Source: Deltaproteobacteria bacterium (GTDB taxonomy: Bacteria; Desulfobacterota; Desulfarculia; Adiutricales; Adiutricaceae). From it: DNA of 64,000 bases. Each line of letters starts with the position of its first letter. Within the stretch, counting starts at the first letter, position 1. Positions 19,243 to 28,348 of the stretch are shown piece after piece. The translations under genes were made by a program, and so were the position numbers. Where the stretch lies: the NCBI GenBank assembly GCA_031273455.1, contig JAISRZ010000107.1, positions 1 to 64,000 of the forward strand, given 5' to 3'. The notes under the pieces were generated by a model. That model searched no databases, was not told the origin of the DNA, and saw only the letters and a program-made list of their open reading frames with translations.

Positions 19243-20259
19243 TTAAATATCCACGGTGGAAAGGTAAGGAACGCTACAGGTAAGGCAGGCGGGTATGGTT
19301 CGGTAGGCCCCGTCTTTATGGGCGGCCCGGAGGCTCTGGTAGGCGGCTGAGTTCCAAAGGTCGGCGATAAGGGGAAAGCTGTCCGCGTCGCCTAGGGGAA
19401 TCTTGCGGGACCAATCCCCGCAGCAGGGGCCGTAAACCCCATCTTGGTAGACAAAGATCCGCCGAAAGAGATCCGGGCAAACAAAGGTTGGGGGGTTTAA
19501 GCTAGCGTAATCCCGGTCCATGATCGTGGGAAGGCCAAAGCCGATCTCGGCCACCTTTAACCGACGAAAAAGGCGGACGTAATCAGCCTTAATCTCCTCT
19601 CGCCCTTCTGGGTCCTCGGGGAGAACCATGCTGGCTCGGGTCTGGAGGCCTTTTAAGCCTAAGGAGTCTTTGAGCTCCATAAAAGCCGCGATATTATCCA
19701 AAACCCCCTTATACTTAGCCCCTTGGCGGATAGCCTCATACTCTTTAGGGTACGGGGAGTCAAAGGAAAAGAAGATGTCGGTTAAACCGGCCAACAATAA
19801 CCTTTTGCCTAGGTCATAAGTTAAGGCCACGGCGTTGGTGTTGAGCATGACCCATAAAGATTTTTGGGCCGCGAGCTTAACCATTTCGGGGAGTTTAGGG
19901 TAAAGAAGGGGTTCGCCTAAAAAGTTGAGCTTAACCGATTGTAAGCCCTTGGCCGCCCCTTCCTGGATTAAGCGGGCGTAAAGGTCAAAATCCATATCCC
20001 CTAAGCCACTGGGGGCCCAACTATTGTCCCTTAGGGTTAGATAATAGGTCCTTGGGCACATGGGGCACTTTAAGTTACAACGGTTAGTGGGGTCCACGTC
20101 CAAATGCAAAGGATAGTCCCCGGGGTCAGCCGTAAGGCCCCGGCGGTCCCATTCGGCCCGGTAAGCGAAGTAACTCGCCGGTCGATACGGGCGCCAATCC
20201 AGTTCTTTTGGGGCTTTTAGCTCATAATAGGTTGGGCTACGGTAGTTGGGTTTAGTCAA
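19243..20259 (-). CDS. Radical SAM/SPASM-like protein
   Basis: A 338-aa radical SAM enzyme. The [4Fe-4S]-SAM motif CNLKCPMC has its cysteines at residues 61, 65 and 68, and GEPLLYP later in the barrel fits the family. C-terminal cysteines (PCCGDW and CLTCSVP) resemble a short SPASM/twitch auxiliary-cluster region. The start is TTG at 20259; no ATG precedes the cluster motif. The gene follows the amino-acid ABC transporter ATPase by 23 bp on the same strand, so it may be the last gene of that operon. The substrate is unknown, and the link to amino-acid uptake rests on position only. Confidence 0.85.
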   Translation of the reverse strand: MTKPNYRSPTYYELKAPKELDWRPYRPASYFAYRAEWDRRGLTADPGDYPLHLDVDPTNRCNLKCPMCPRTYYLTLRDNSWAPSGLGDMDFDLYARLIQEGAAKGLQSVKLNFLGEPLLYPKLPEMVKLAAQKSLWVMLNTNAVALTYDLGKRLLLAGLTDIFFSFDSPYPKEYEAIRQGAKYKGVLDNIAAFMELKDSLGLKGLQTRASMVLPEDPEGREEIKADYVRLFRRLKVAEIGFGLPTIMDRDYASLNPPTFVCPDLFRRIFVYQDGVYGPCCGDWSRKIPLGDADSFPLIADLWNSAAYQSLRAAHKDGAYRTIPACLTCSVPYLSTVDI

Positions 20260-20282
20260 AATAGCGTCGCTTTTTAAGTTAC

Positions 20283-21098
20283 CTAAAAGATGACCGGCGG
20301 GGTTAACGGGGAGTCGCCGGAATCGCCTTTCGCGCCCTCGTTTTTATGATAATCGTCATACTGGAAGATGTTTAAAAACTTTTTGGCCCGCTCAGTGGCC
20401 GGGTTCTCGAAAAAGACCGTGGGGCTCGCGTCCTCCACGATGACCCCCTCATCCAAAAAGATGATCCGGTCGGCCACGGCTTTGGCGAAAGCCATCTCGT
20501 GGGTGACGATGAGCATGGTTAACCCTTCTTTGGCCAGGGTTAAGATAACGTCCAAAACCTCGCGCACCATCTCGGGATCCAAAGAGGCCGTGACCTCGTC
20601 AAAGAGCATGATCTCCGGGTCCATGGCCAAAGCCCGGACAATGGCCACCCGTTGCTTTTGCCCGCCCGAAAGCTCCCTGGGGTAAGCGTCCCGCCGGTCC
20701 CACAGCCCGACCCGGGTTAACCAGCCTTCCGCCACGGCCAAAGCCTCCTCTTTTTTCCGGTTCTGGACGCGTAAAGGCCCCAATAAGATATTTTCTAGGG
20801 CCGTTAAATGGGGAAAGAGCTCGTAGTTTTGAAAGACCATGCCAATCCGCTGCCGGGTCCGACTCCAATTGGTTTGGGGATCGGTTAAGAACTGGCCCCC
20901 AAAGACGATCTCCCCGCCATTAACCTTTTCTAGGCCATTAAGGCACCTTAAAAGGGTGCTCTTGCCGCAGCCCGAGGGGCCAATGATGACCAAGACCTCC
21001 CCCTGGCGCACGGTTAAGGTTAAGCCCTTTAAAACCGCGGTCTCCCCAAAGCTTTTTTTCAGGTCTTTAATTTTCAGAACTTCTGGGCCAATCGCCAT
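20283..21098 (-). CDS. Polar amino-acid ABC transporter ATP-binding protein
   Basis: A 271-aa cytoplasmic ATPase of the GlnQ/HisP type that powers import. Walker A is GPSGCGKST, the signature LSGGQKQR, Walker B IMLFDEVTASLD, and the switch His lies in IVTHEMAFA. About 20 residues beyond the usual GlnQ end (around DDYHKNEG) are a low-complexity tail. It is downstream of two permease genes and the binding protein in one minus-strand operon. Specificity within the polar amino acids cannot be read from the sequence. Confidence 0.95.
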   Translation of the reverse strand: MAIGPEVLKIKDLKKSFGETAVLKGLTLTVRQGEVLVIIGPSGCGKSTLLRCLNGLEKVNGGEIVFGGQFLTDPQTNWSRTRQRIGMVFQNYELFPHLTALENILLGPLRVQNRKKEEALAVAEGWLTRVGLWDRRDAYPRELSGGQKQRVAIVRALAMDPEIMLFDEVTASLDPEMVREVLDVILTLAKEGLTMLIVTHEMAFAKAVADRIIFLDEGVIVEDASPTVFFENPATERAKKFLNIFQYDDYHKNEGAKGDSGDSPLTPPVIF

Positions 21099-21117
21099 AA
21101 ATAACCTTAATAACGCG

Positions 21118-21795
21118 TTAGTTTTGCCAACGTCGCTCTAAATAACGCGAAAAAAGAGAGATCGGATAGCAGATCAGAAAATAAATCAGAAAAATAAAAC
21201 CATACACCCAGACCGAGGCCAAGGGGTTGCGCATCCCAGCCACCTCCACGATCTGCTGACCCACTTTGACCAGATCCGGCAGGTTAATGAAAAAGACAAA
21301 GGGCGTGGTTTTGACCATGCGGGTGGTGAGGTTGATAACCCCCGGCAGCAACCGCCGAATGGCCTGGGGGATGATGATAAATAAGCTGACCTCAACTTCC
21401 GATAAACCCAAAGCCCGACCGCTCTCCCATTGGTGGCGCGAGACCGAGGTCACCGCCCCCCGGACCAGATCGCTCATCTCCCCGGCCCCCCACAAGGTGA
21501 AGACCAAGATGGAGACGCTCATGGCCGAAAGGTTGATGTTCCAGAACTTACTTAAGCTGTAATAGAACAAGAACAATAAGACCAAAATGGGCATGACCCG
21601 GATAAACTCCAAGTACAAGCGGAGCAAAGCCGGAAAAACGGGTTTGCGGCTGGCCATTAAAAGTCCCATGGGCACGCCTAAAAGCAAAGACAAACCCACG
21701 GCGGTCAAAGAGATCTGGAGGGTGATCCCTAAGCCTTCTAAGAGCCGGGCCAGGTTTCGGCCCATGGTGAAAACTTTAAGAGCCGAATCCAGCAA
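21118..21795 (-). CDS. Polar amino-acid ABC transporter permease (second)
   Basis: A 225-aa inner-membrane subunit of the HisM/GlnP family with about five hydrophobic segments. The EAA-type loop (SGRALGLSEVEVSLFIIIPQAIRRLLPG) contacts the ATPase. The start taken is TTG at 21795, which has AGAGG 7 nt upstream and overlaps the preceding permease by 20 bp. An internal ATG at 21765 has no such site. The pairing of two permeases implies a heterodimeric channel. Confidence 0.92.
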   Translation of the reverse strand: MLDSALKVFTMGRNLARLLEGLGITLQISLTAVGLSLLLGVPMGLLMASRKPVFPALLRLYLEFIRVMPILVLLFLFYYSLSKFWNINLSAMSVSILVFTLWGAGEMSDLVRGAVTSVSRHQWESGRALGLSEVEVSLFIIIPQAIRRLLPGVINLTTRMVKTTPFVFFINLPDLVKVGQQIVEVAGMRNPLASVWVYGFIFLIYFLICYPISLFSRYLERRWQN

Positions 21796-22432
21796 AACGT
21801 AACCTCTTCTCCAGCCGGGCGAAGATCAAAGAGACTGGCAGGATGATGGTTAAATAGGCGGCGCACAACAGGAAATTGGTCTCAGCGCCCCGGCCCTCCT
21901 TTAATAAATCTTTCGCCACGTACATAAGGTCCGGGATGGCCACGATGCTAAAGACCGAGGTCTCTTTCATGAGAAAGATGACCGTGGCGCTAATGGCCGG
22001 TAATGACACGGCCAAAGCTTGCGGGGCCACCACGTACCTTAAGAGCTGAAACCGGCCTAAACCAATGGATAGGCCGGCTTCCACCTGGTCTTTGCCCACC
22101 GCGGCTAGCCCCCCGCGAAAGGCCTCGGCCATATAAGCCCCGCCTAAAAAGGTCAGGCCCACGATGGCGCAGGTTTGCCCCGATAAGACGAGGCCAACGC
22201 GGGGGAGGCCAAAGTACAGGAAAAATAGCTGGACCATAAGGGGGGTGTTGCGGGCCAGCTCTATGTACGCGCCCGCTAACTGGCTGACTAAAGGCCAGCG
22301 ATAAAACCGGGTCACCGCGCACATAAGGCCTAAGGCCGCGGATAAGATCACCCCCCAAAAAGCCAAAACTAGGGTTAGCTTGGCCGCGGCCACAAAGACC
22401 GGGGATTTGTCGAGGATATAAGTTAAATCCAC
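21776..22432 (-). CDS. Polar amino-acid ABC transporter permease (first)
   Basis: A 218-aa inner-membrane subunit of the HisQ/GlnP family. It carries the ARNTPLMVQLFFLYFGLP stretch typical of these permeases and an EAA loop (VEAGLSIGLGRFQLLRYVVAPQA). The start is GTG at 22432 with AAGGCG upstream. It is 20 bp downstream of the binding-protein gene and overlaps the next permease. Confidence 0.93.
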   Translation of the reverse strand: MDLTYILDKSPVFVAAAKLTLVLAFWGVILSAALGLMCAVTRFYRWPLVSQLAGAYIELARNTPLMVQLFFLYFGLPRVGLVLSGQTCAIVGLTFLGGAYMAEAFRGGLAAVGKDQVEAGLSIGLGRFQLLRYVVAPQALAVSLPAISATVIFLMKETSVFSIVAIPDLMYVAKDLLKEGRGAETNFLLCAAYLTIILPVSLIFARLEKRLRFAGFGS

Positions 22433-22452
22433 TAGGTGTCGCCTTAGCGGTT

Positions 22453-23280
22453 TTAGTTGAGGTTCTCGATTAAGACCGTTTTGGGGTCCACGGCCGGGCC
22501 AAAGGCCGGGGCCAAGGTGGACTTATAAGCTTCCTCAAAGAATTTGTCTTTAGTCAGCTTAACGATCTCCTCGTTTAACCAAGCCAGCAACTCGGGCCGA
22601 TCCTTTTTGATGGCCGGGGCGATGGTGTCTTCGCTGCCTAAAAAGTCGATGCCAGTCACGAACCGGTCATCGTACTTGACCCAAGCGAAGAGGAAGGTGT
22701 TGTCGTGGGCCAGCCCGGCCCCGCGACCGTCCACCAAGGCGTTAAAGGCCTCGGTGTTTTGGTCGAACTTTAACAGCTTAATCTCGGGATGGTTTTTGGT
22801 GAAGTAAAAGTCGGCGGTGGTCCCTTTGGTGACGATTAAGGTTTTCCCCTTTAACTGCTCCACCTTGGTGATGGGGGCGGTCTTGGGCGAAGTCACCCCC
22901 AAGGCCACTTTCATATAGGGTTTGGCGAAATCCACCTGCTGGGCCCTTTCCTCGGTCACGGTGAAGTTGGCTAAGACCAGATCGGCTTTATTGGCTAACA
23001 AAACCTCGATGCGGCTCGCGGCTTCCACTAAGACGTACTCGATTTTCTCATCCGAGCCTAAGAGGTCTTTACCGATCCGGCGAGCTAAAAAGACGTCATA
23101 CCCTTGGGGCACCCCATACTCATCCACATAGCCAAAGGGCGGTTTGTCGCCAAAGATGGCTATGCGGATTTTCCCGGCGGCTTTAAGGTCGGCGAGATCC
23201 CCAGCCCATAATTTATCGGCGGTTAAAGTGGCCGCGAGGAGCGTGGCCAAAGCTAAGAGCGGTAAAAGCGAGCGCTTCAT
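22453..23280 (-). CDS. Periplasmic amino-acid-binding protein of ABC transporter
   Basis: A 275-aa family 3 solute-binding protein with a Sec signal peptide (basic MKRS, hydrophobic core, cleavage near LWA-GDLADL). The mature part has the two-lobe signatures KIRIAIFGDKPPFGYVDE and the ADLVLANFTVTEERAQQVDFAKPY type. It delivers a polar amino acid to the two permeases encoded downstream. The ATG is preceded by GGGAGG 5 nt upstream. It is the first gene of the transporter operon, with a promoter at 23351-23379. Confidence 0.94.
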   Translation of the reverse strand: MKRSLLPLLALATLLAATLTADKLWAGDLADLKAAGKIRIAIFGDKPPFGYVDEYGVPQGYDVFLARRIGKDLLGSDEKIEYVLVEAASRIEVLLANKADLVLANFTVTEERAQQVDFAKPYMKVALGVTSPKTAPITKVEQLKGKTLIVTKGTTADFYFTKNHPEIKLLKFDQNTEAFNALVDGRGAGLAHDNTFLFAWVKYDDRFVTGIDFLGSEDTIAPAIKKDRPELLAWLNEEIVKLTKDKFFEEAYKSTLAPAFGPAVDPKTVLIENLN

Positions 23281-23350
23281 AAAATCCTCCCAAAAAAATC
23301 TGGATCAAGGTGGAAAGAAAATTGTCTTAAAAATGTCAACCCGTCAAATC

Positions 23351-23379
23351 TATATAGATTTAGCGACCAAAAAAGTCAA
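23351..23379 (-). promoter_or_regulatory. Candidate promoter of the amino-acid ABC operon
   Basis: TTGACT (23379-23374), 17-nt spacer, TATATA (23356-23351), about 64 bp of leader before the ATG at 23280. Confidence 0.5.
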
Positions 23380-23515
23380 ATAAGGCTCCGCGGGCCTTAC
23401 GGCCAATTTAAGTTAGATTAGTTAAAATAATCGTATTTTAACTAAAATATCTTTTAAATATATTTTTAGACAGGTTAAATATCATTATCGCGTATTTTTT
23501 TAAGCTAATTGTCCT

Positions 23516-24538
23516 TTAAGAACTGGACTCCGCTGGGCTAGGCGGCGGGGCCGCTTTTTGGCGCTTAAGGGCGATTCGCCGGGCTAGGTAAGCGCAGGTT
23601 AAAAGTTGGGCCTGATGGAAGATCATTAAAGGCAAGATAATGGAGCTGGCCAACTCCGGGGCGAAGATGATATTGGCCATGGGCACCCCGGCGATGAGGC
23701 TCTTTTTGGAGCCGCAGAAAAGGATGGTGATCTGATCCGGTTGGTCAAACCCTAAAGCTTTCCCGGCTTTGGCCGTGGTTATTAGAGCGATAGCCAGAAT
23801 AAGGGCGCAAGCCACGATTAAGGACAAAAACATGGGGACCGATAAAGTCCCCCATAGACCGGTGGTGGTGCCCCGGCTAAAGCTAACGTAGACAATAAAA
23901 AGGACGGAGAGCCGATCCGTAAAGCCAATCATTTTCCGGCGGCGCTCCACCCATTGGGCGAGCTTCAGGCGGGCCAATTGACCCAAAGCGAAGGGCAGAA
24001 CCAACTGGAGGGAGAGGTCCAAGATGGCCTGGCCAAAAGACCCTTTGGAGCTAGCCCCTAAAGCCAGCCAGACCCAGATAGGGGTGATAAAGACCCCCAA
24101 TAAGCTGGAAGCCGAGGCCGAGCAGACCGCCGCGGCCACGTTCCCGCCGGCCATGGAGGTGAAAGCGATGGAGGATTGGACCGTGGACGGGAGAAAGCAT
24201 AAAAAGAGTAACCCTAAGTACAGATTCGGGCTGGATAGCCACAATAAAACCGGCTTAAGGCCCAAGCCCAACAAAGGAAAAAGAACGAAGGTGGCTGTGA
24301 CCACCACCAAATGGAGGCGCCAGTTGGTCAGACCGGCCCAGAGGTTCTGGGGGGACAGCTTTAACCCATGCATGAAAAATAAGGAGGCCACGACCAGATT
24401 GGAAAGGGTGGAAAATATCCGGTAACCCTGGCCGTGGGCCGGCAGGGCCACGGCTAAGGCCACGGTCAGGACTAAGGCTAAAGTAAAGCCATCCACGTAT
24501 TTTTCATAAAAAGCGTATATTGATCTAAAAATACTCAC
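23516..24538 (-). CDS. SBF-like (bile acid:sodium symporter family, YfeH-type) transporter
   Basis: A 340-aa polytopic inner-membrane protein with about nine or ten hydrophobic segments, resembling SBF-like (PF13593) YfeH proteins. Visible landmarks are the FFMHGLKLSP motif in an early helix, the FLPSTVQSSIAFTSMAGGN stretch and FCGSKKSLIAGVPMA in the second half. The substrate is unknown. The start is GTG at 24538. It lies 235 bp upstream of the amino-acid ABC operon on the same strand, with a promoter in between, so it is probably independent. Confidence 0.88.
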   Translation of the reverse strand: MSIFRSIYAFYEKYVDGFTLALVLTVALAVALPAHGQGYRIFSTLSNLVVASLFFMHGLKLSPQNLWAGLTNWRLHLVVVTATFVLFPLLGLGLKPVLLWLSSPNLYLGLLFLCFLPSTVQSSIAFTSMAGGNVAAAVCSASASSLLGVFITPIWVWLALGASSKGSFGQAILDLSLQLVLPFALGQLARLKLAQWVERRRKMIGFTDRLSVLFIVYVSFSRGTTTGLWGTLSVPMFLSLIVACALILAIALITTAKAGKALGFDQPDQITILFCGSKKSLIAGVPMANIIFAPELASSIILPLMIFHQAQLLTCAYLARRIALKRQKAAPPPSPAESSS

Positions 24539-24858
24539 TATTACCTGACTCCGCGGATAATTGGACTATAAAAGAGCCTTGGGGCCAAAGTTTAGGCGGC
24601 GGGTTGGAGCCCCCCTAAACCTCTAGACAGGGGGCCATTATATCGGATCTTGGCCAATCTCCCTATAAGCCCCAAAAACGGCCCAAAAGAGCCCTTCCTG
24701 GCTCGATGCGTCGCTAAGCCATAGAAAGCCCCAGGGCCAGGTTTTTCGGGAAATTAGGCTTAAATCGACTCGGGCGAAAAATTAAGTTGATTAGGGAGAT
24801 TGGGGTTAACCCCCCTTCGACCGAGACCGGTCGAAGGGGGGCCATAAGGTAAGGGGGG
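24539..24858. other. Intergenic region between tex and the SBF-like gene
   Basis: 320 bp with no coding signal. Its only clear structure is the long hairpin at 24810-24841 just past the tex stop. Confidence 0.6.
24810..24841. terminator. Strong hairpin after tex
   Basis: A perfect 14-bp stem, CCCCCCTTCGACCG (24810-24823) with CGGTCGAAGGGGGG (24828-24841), and a 4-nt loop. It lies 18 bp downstream of the tex stop. No T-run follows, so it may act with Rho or as a 3'-end stabiliser. Confidence 0.55.
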
Positions 24859-27111
24859 TTAATTTAGATCTTTTAAGGCCGCGAAGGGGTTATTAAAGGG
24901 CCCTTTAGGCCGACTGGGTTTCCGGTTGGGCGGCCCGCCGGTGGGTAACCCGGAGGCCACCGGGGCGTTTTTGTCTTTGGGTAGGGTCCTTAAGGACAAA
25001 GACAGGCGCTGCCGACTAATGTCCACGCCTAAAACCGTGACTTGGACCTCTTGACCCAAGCGGACCACGTCCGTGGGAGTCCGCACATAGTGGTCGGCCA
25101 TCTCGCTTAAGTGGACGAGGCCATCGTGATGGACCCCCACGTCCACAAAAGCCCCAAAGGCGGTGATGTTGGTGATCCGACCGGGGATTTTGAGCCCCGG
25201 GGTCAGATCCTCGAGCTTTTCTAGCCCTTGGGCGAAGGAGAAGGTCCGAAAAACCCGCCGCGGATCCCGGCCCGGTTTTTCCAGCTCGGCCATGATATCC
25301 ATCAAAGTCGGTAAACCGACTAGATCCGAGACGTAAGCTTGGGGTTTGATTTTGGTTCTTAAGGCGCTGTGCTCCAAAAGGTCGGTGACGCCCACTCGCA
25401 GATCTTGGGCCATCTTCTCCACCACCCAGTAAGTTTCGGGATGGACGGCGCTCCGATCCAAAATTTGGGAGCTTTGGTTGATCCGTAAGAACCCAGCGCA
25501 CTGCTCAAAGGCTTTGGGCCCCAAGCGCGGAACCAATAAAAAATCTTGGCGGCTTTGAAAGGGCCCATGATCCGAGCGGAATTTCACAAAGTTGCGGGCT
25601 AAAGTGGGGCTAAGGCCCGAGACGTAGGATAAAAGCTTTTCCGAGGCCGTGTTGGCTTCCACGCCCACCCGGTTGACGCAACTGACCACCACGTCGTCTA
25701 AGCTCCCCTTAAGTAAGGTCTGGTCCACGTCATGCTGGTACTGGCCCACGCCAATGGATTTGGGATCGATTTTAACCAGCTCGGCCAAAGGATCCATGAG
25801 CCGCCGGCCAATGGAGACGGCCCCGCGAAAGGTTAGATCCAGATCTGGAAACTCTCGCCTAGCCTCCTCGGAGGCCGAGTAGATGGAAGCCCCGCTCTCA
25901 TTGACTAAGACAATGGGAATGTCCGGTAAATTGGGGATGGCCCGGACAAAGGCCTCGGTCTCCCGGCCAGCGGTCCCGTTGCCAATGGCGATGGCCGTTA
26001 AGTTATGGGTTTTGATTAAAGAGAGGACTTTGGCCCCCGCCTCTTTTCTAGCCCCTTCCGAAGTGTGCGGTTGGATGGCCACGTATTCCAAAAGCCGGCC
26101 ATCCGCCCCCAAGGCCACGGTCTTACAACCGGTCCGAAAGCCTGGGTCAATGGCCAAAATGGGCCGTTCGCCCAAAGGCGGCTCCATTAAAAGCTCGCCA
26201 AGGTTCTGGGAGAAGATCTCGGTGGCCGCTAGATCGGCTTTTTTCTTGGCCGAAAGGCGGACCTCCGTCTCCAAAGAGGGCGAGATGAGCCGCTTATACG
26301 AGTCTTTAATGGCCTCAGCCACTTGCCTTCCGGCTAAAGAGTCGTTTTTTAAAAAGAGCTTATTTAAAATGGAGACAGCCCGCTCGCTATCCGGGACAAT
26401 GGAGAGGGCGAGGATCCCCTCGGCCTCGCCCCGCCGAATGGCCAGATAACGGTGGGAGAGGATGGTGGCCACTTTATCGCTGAAGTCAAAGTAGTCCGAG
26501 TAGTTTTGCCCAGCTTCCTCTTTCCCTTTTAAGACCTGGCTTTTGACTACGCCCTCGGTCTCAAAAAGGGTCCTTAAACTTTGCCGAGCCTCGGGATCCT
26601 CGCTAAATTTCTCCGCTAAGATGTCTCTGGCCCCGGCCACGGCGCTAAAGGCGTCAGCCACGCCTTTTTCCTCGTCAATGAAGGGCTCGGCCAAGACCAT
26701 AGGGTCATCGTTCGGATTCTGCTCCAAAATGAGGGCGGCCAAAGGCCCCAAGCCTTTTTCTTGGGCGATTAAAGCCCGGGTGCGGCGTTTGGGTTTAAAG
26801 GGGAGGTAAATATCCTCCAAGGTGGCTAGGGTCTCAGCTTTAGCTAAGTTACTTTCCAGCTCCGCGGTCAATAAATCCCTCTCAGATAGGGATTTTATGA
26901 TGGCCAGACGCCTTTGCTCCAGCTCAGCTAAGGCTTTTAAGCGATCGCGAATTTTCGCGACCTGAACCTCATCCAACCCGCCAGTGGCTTCTTTCCGGTA
27001 GCGGGCGATAAAGGGGACTGTGGCTTCCTCGCTTAGTAAACCAGCGGTGGCGGTCACTTGCCAAGGGGTTAGGTTAAGCTCCAAGGCGACTTGGGGTATG
27101 AAATCCGTCAA
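24859..27111 (-). CDS. tex: RNA-binding transcription accessory protein Tex
   Basis: A 750-aa Tex protein, an RNA-binding factor linked to transcription and virulence gene control. Domain order is as expected: N-terminal helical domain (VALELNLTPWQVTATAGLL, PFIARYRKE), the YqgF RNase H-like fold (ILAIDPGFRTGCKTVAL), helix-hairpin-helix repeats and a C-terminal S1 domain (NITAFGAFVDVGVHHDGLVH). A short Pro/Lys-rich tail follows. The start is TTG at 27111 preceded by AAGAGAG. It stands alone with a hairpin downstream. Confidence 0.96.
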   Translation of the reverse strand: MTDFIPQVALELNLTPWQVTATAGLLSEEATVPFIARYRKEATGGLDEVQVAKIRDRLKALAELEQRRLAIIKSLSERDLLTAELESNLAKAETLATLEDIYLPFKPKRRTRALIAQEKGLGPLAALILEQNPNDDPMVLAEPFIDEEKGVADAFSAVAGARDILAEKFSEDPEARQSLRTLFETEGVVKSQVLKGKEEAGQNYSDYFDFSDKVATILSHRYLAIRRGEAEGILALSIVPDSERAVSILNKLFLKNDSLAGRQVAEAIKDSYKRLISPSLETEVRLSAKKKADLAATEIFSQNLGELLMEPPLGERPILAIDPGFRTGCKTVALGADGRLLEYVAIQPHTSEGARKEAGAKVLSLIKTHNLTAIAIGNGTAGRETEAFVRAIPNLPDIPIVLVNESGASIYSASEEARREFPDLDLTFRGAVSIGRRLMDPLAELVKIDPKSIGVGQYQHDVDQTLLKGSLDDVVVSCVNRVGVEANTASEKLLSYVSGLSPTLARNFVKFRSDHGPFQSRQDFLLVPRLGPKAFEQCAGFLRINQSSQILDRSAVHPETYWVVEKMAQDLRVGVTDLLEHSALRTKIKPQAYVSDLVGLPTLMDIMAELEKPGRDPRRVFRTFSFAQGLEKLEDLTPGLKIPGRITNITAFGAFVDVGVHHDGLVHLSEMADHYVRTPTDVVRLGQEVQVTVLGVDISRQRLSLSLRTLPKDKNAPVASGLPTGGPPNRKPSRPKGPFNNPFAALKDLN

Positions 27112-27212
27112 AGTAGACTCTCTTTATAGGGCGTATAGGCGATCGACAGCGATCGTTATCTATGGGCGCTAACCAAGCTATGGGCGATAGTTAGCGCTTT
27201 TGGGGCCAAAGG

Positions 27213-27866
27213 CTAGTCAGCGTTAGGCCTGGCTAAACCTTGACCCTCATTTTTCTTAACTTGTAAGGCGCGAGCCCACATCTCGGCGAACTCGGGATCG
27301 TGGCGCTTTAAAAAGTACAAAGAGCTCACCGGTAGGTTCAGCTCAGCGGCGGCGGTCTCAATGGCTGACCCTTGGCTGACGGCCACAAAGAAAGGCCGAA
27401 AGTCCAGGTTTTTGAGTTTGGCGATCTTCTTTTCCCGACCAACGGCCACGGCTTCGACCCAAGCCGCGTCAAAGGCGGGGTCTTGGCGGCGGTTTTCGGT
27501 GAGCTGAATTAGGCAACGGCCCACCAAACGGGCGGCGGCGTTGACGGCGAGGCCACTATGCAAAAGCTCCAGGAACTTCTGCCGCACGTCAGCCTCAAAC
27601 TGAGCCCCAATTTCCGCGGCCTTAGCCCAAGCCGCGGCGAACTCCGGGTCGTTCCGGCGGCGATAAACGAAACACCCCTCCGATTTACCGGCCCGCATGG
27701 CCGACTTCCGAAAAGTTTGACCCGAGGCTAAAGCGGCCAGGAAAACTCGGTTAGTCTCCTTATAACTTTCGTTTTTGGACAAGGGCTCGCCCGTGGCCGA
27801 AAGGAGATTAGGCCCCGGGTAAGGCTTTAGGCGCTTAGCTCTGGTCTTGGGTGGCTGATAAGTCAT
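27213..27866 (-). CDS. Protein with three homeodomain-like (terminase small subunit-like) repeats
   Basis: 217 aa from the ATG at 27866, chosen because GGAGG lies 6 nt upstream; an in-frame GTG at 27905 would add 13 residues. Three ~50-residue repeats share the plan hydrophobic-AA-x-G/L...R..DPxFxxxWxxA, with DPEFAAAWAKA, DPAFDAAWVEA and DPEFAEMWARA closing each unit. This resembles the helix-turn-helix of small phage terminase subunits and related DNA-binding proteins. It is rich in basic residues. A DNA-binding role is inferred; no phage genes are nearby. Confidence 0.65.
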   Translation of the reverse strand: MTYQPPKTRAKRLKPYPGPNLLSATGEPLSKNESYKETNRVFLAALASGQTFRKSAMRAGKSEGCFVYRRRNDPEFAAAWAKAAEIGAQFEADVRQKFLELLHSGLAVNAAARLVGRCLIQLTENRRQDPAFDAAWVEAVAVGREKKIAKLKNLDFRPFFVAVSQGSAIETAAAELNLPVSSLYFLKRHDPEFAEMWARALQVKKNEGQGLARPNAD

Positions 27867-28348
27867 GGCCCACCTCCGGCGCTGGCGGCCATAACGCGCC
27901 GCCACGAAACAAAAATCATTATAAAATAGCCTATTTCTTAGGGCTTTGTCAATAACAAATCAAGTTATTGATTGAAATAGCCAGGCTTCACTCTTAATAC
28001 CGTTGGCTAAAGGGGGTTTCAGTTAAGCCTAAAAATAAGCTTAACGCTAATTGTGGCGTGGGTTTGCGCCCGAAAAAAAGGGTATTTAAAAACTTGACAG
28101 ACGGCGGTGAATGACGGAAAATAAACCCTAAAATAAATTATGAATATTTATCTCAGTCAATCGAGGTGAATATCAGATATCAAATAAGTTTATGAATTTA
28201 GCTTTAATCATTAGCTAAAGAATAGCGTCGGGGACGTTAGCGATAAATGGCCTTAGGCGGTGATTAGGTTTAGCGGCCGGTGGGAGGCTGGCGCTTAAGG
28301 CTCGCTAATGCTTTTTTGAAGCGTTTTACAACTCATTGGAGTAAATCT
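27867..28348. other. Divergent intergenic region
   Basis: About 480 bp between the repeat protein (minus) and the YgiW-like gene (plus). A TTGACA hexamer is present at 28094-28099 on the plus strand but lacks a good -10 box at the right distance. Nothing else is recognised. Confidence 0.4.

Noticed and set aside
28094-28123. TTGACA upstream of the YgiW-like gene as a promoter.
   Set aside because: No acceptable -10 box at 16-18 bp; kept only as a remark.
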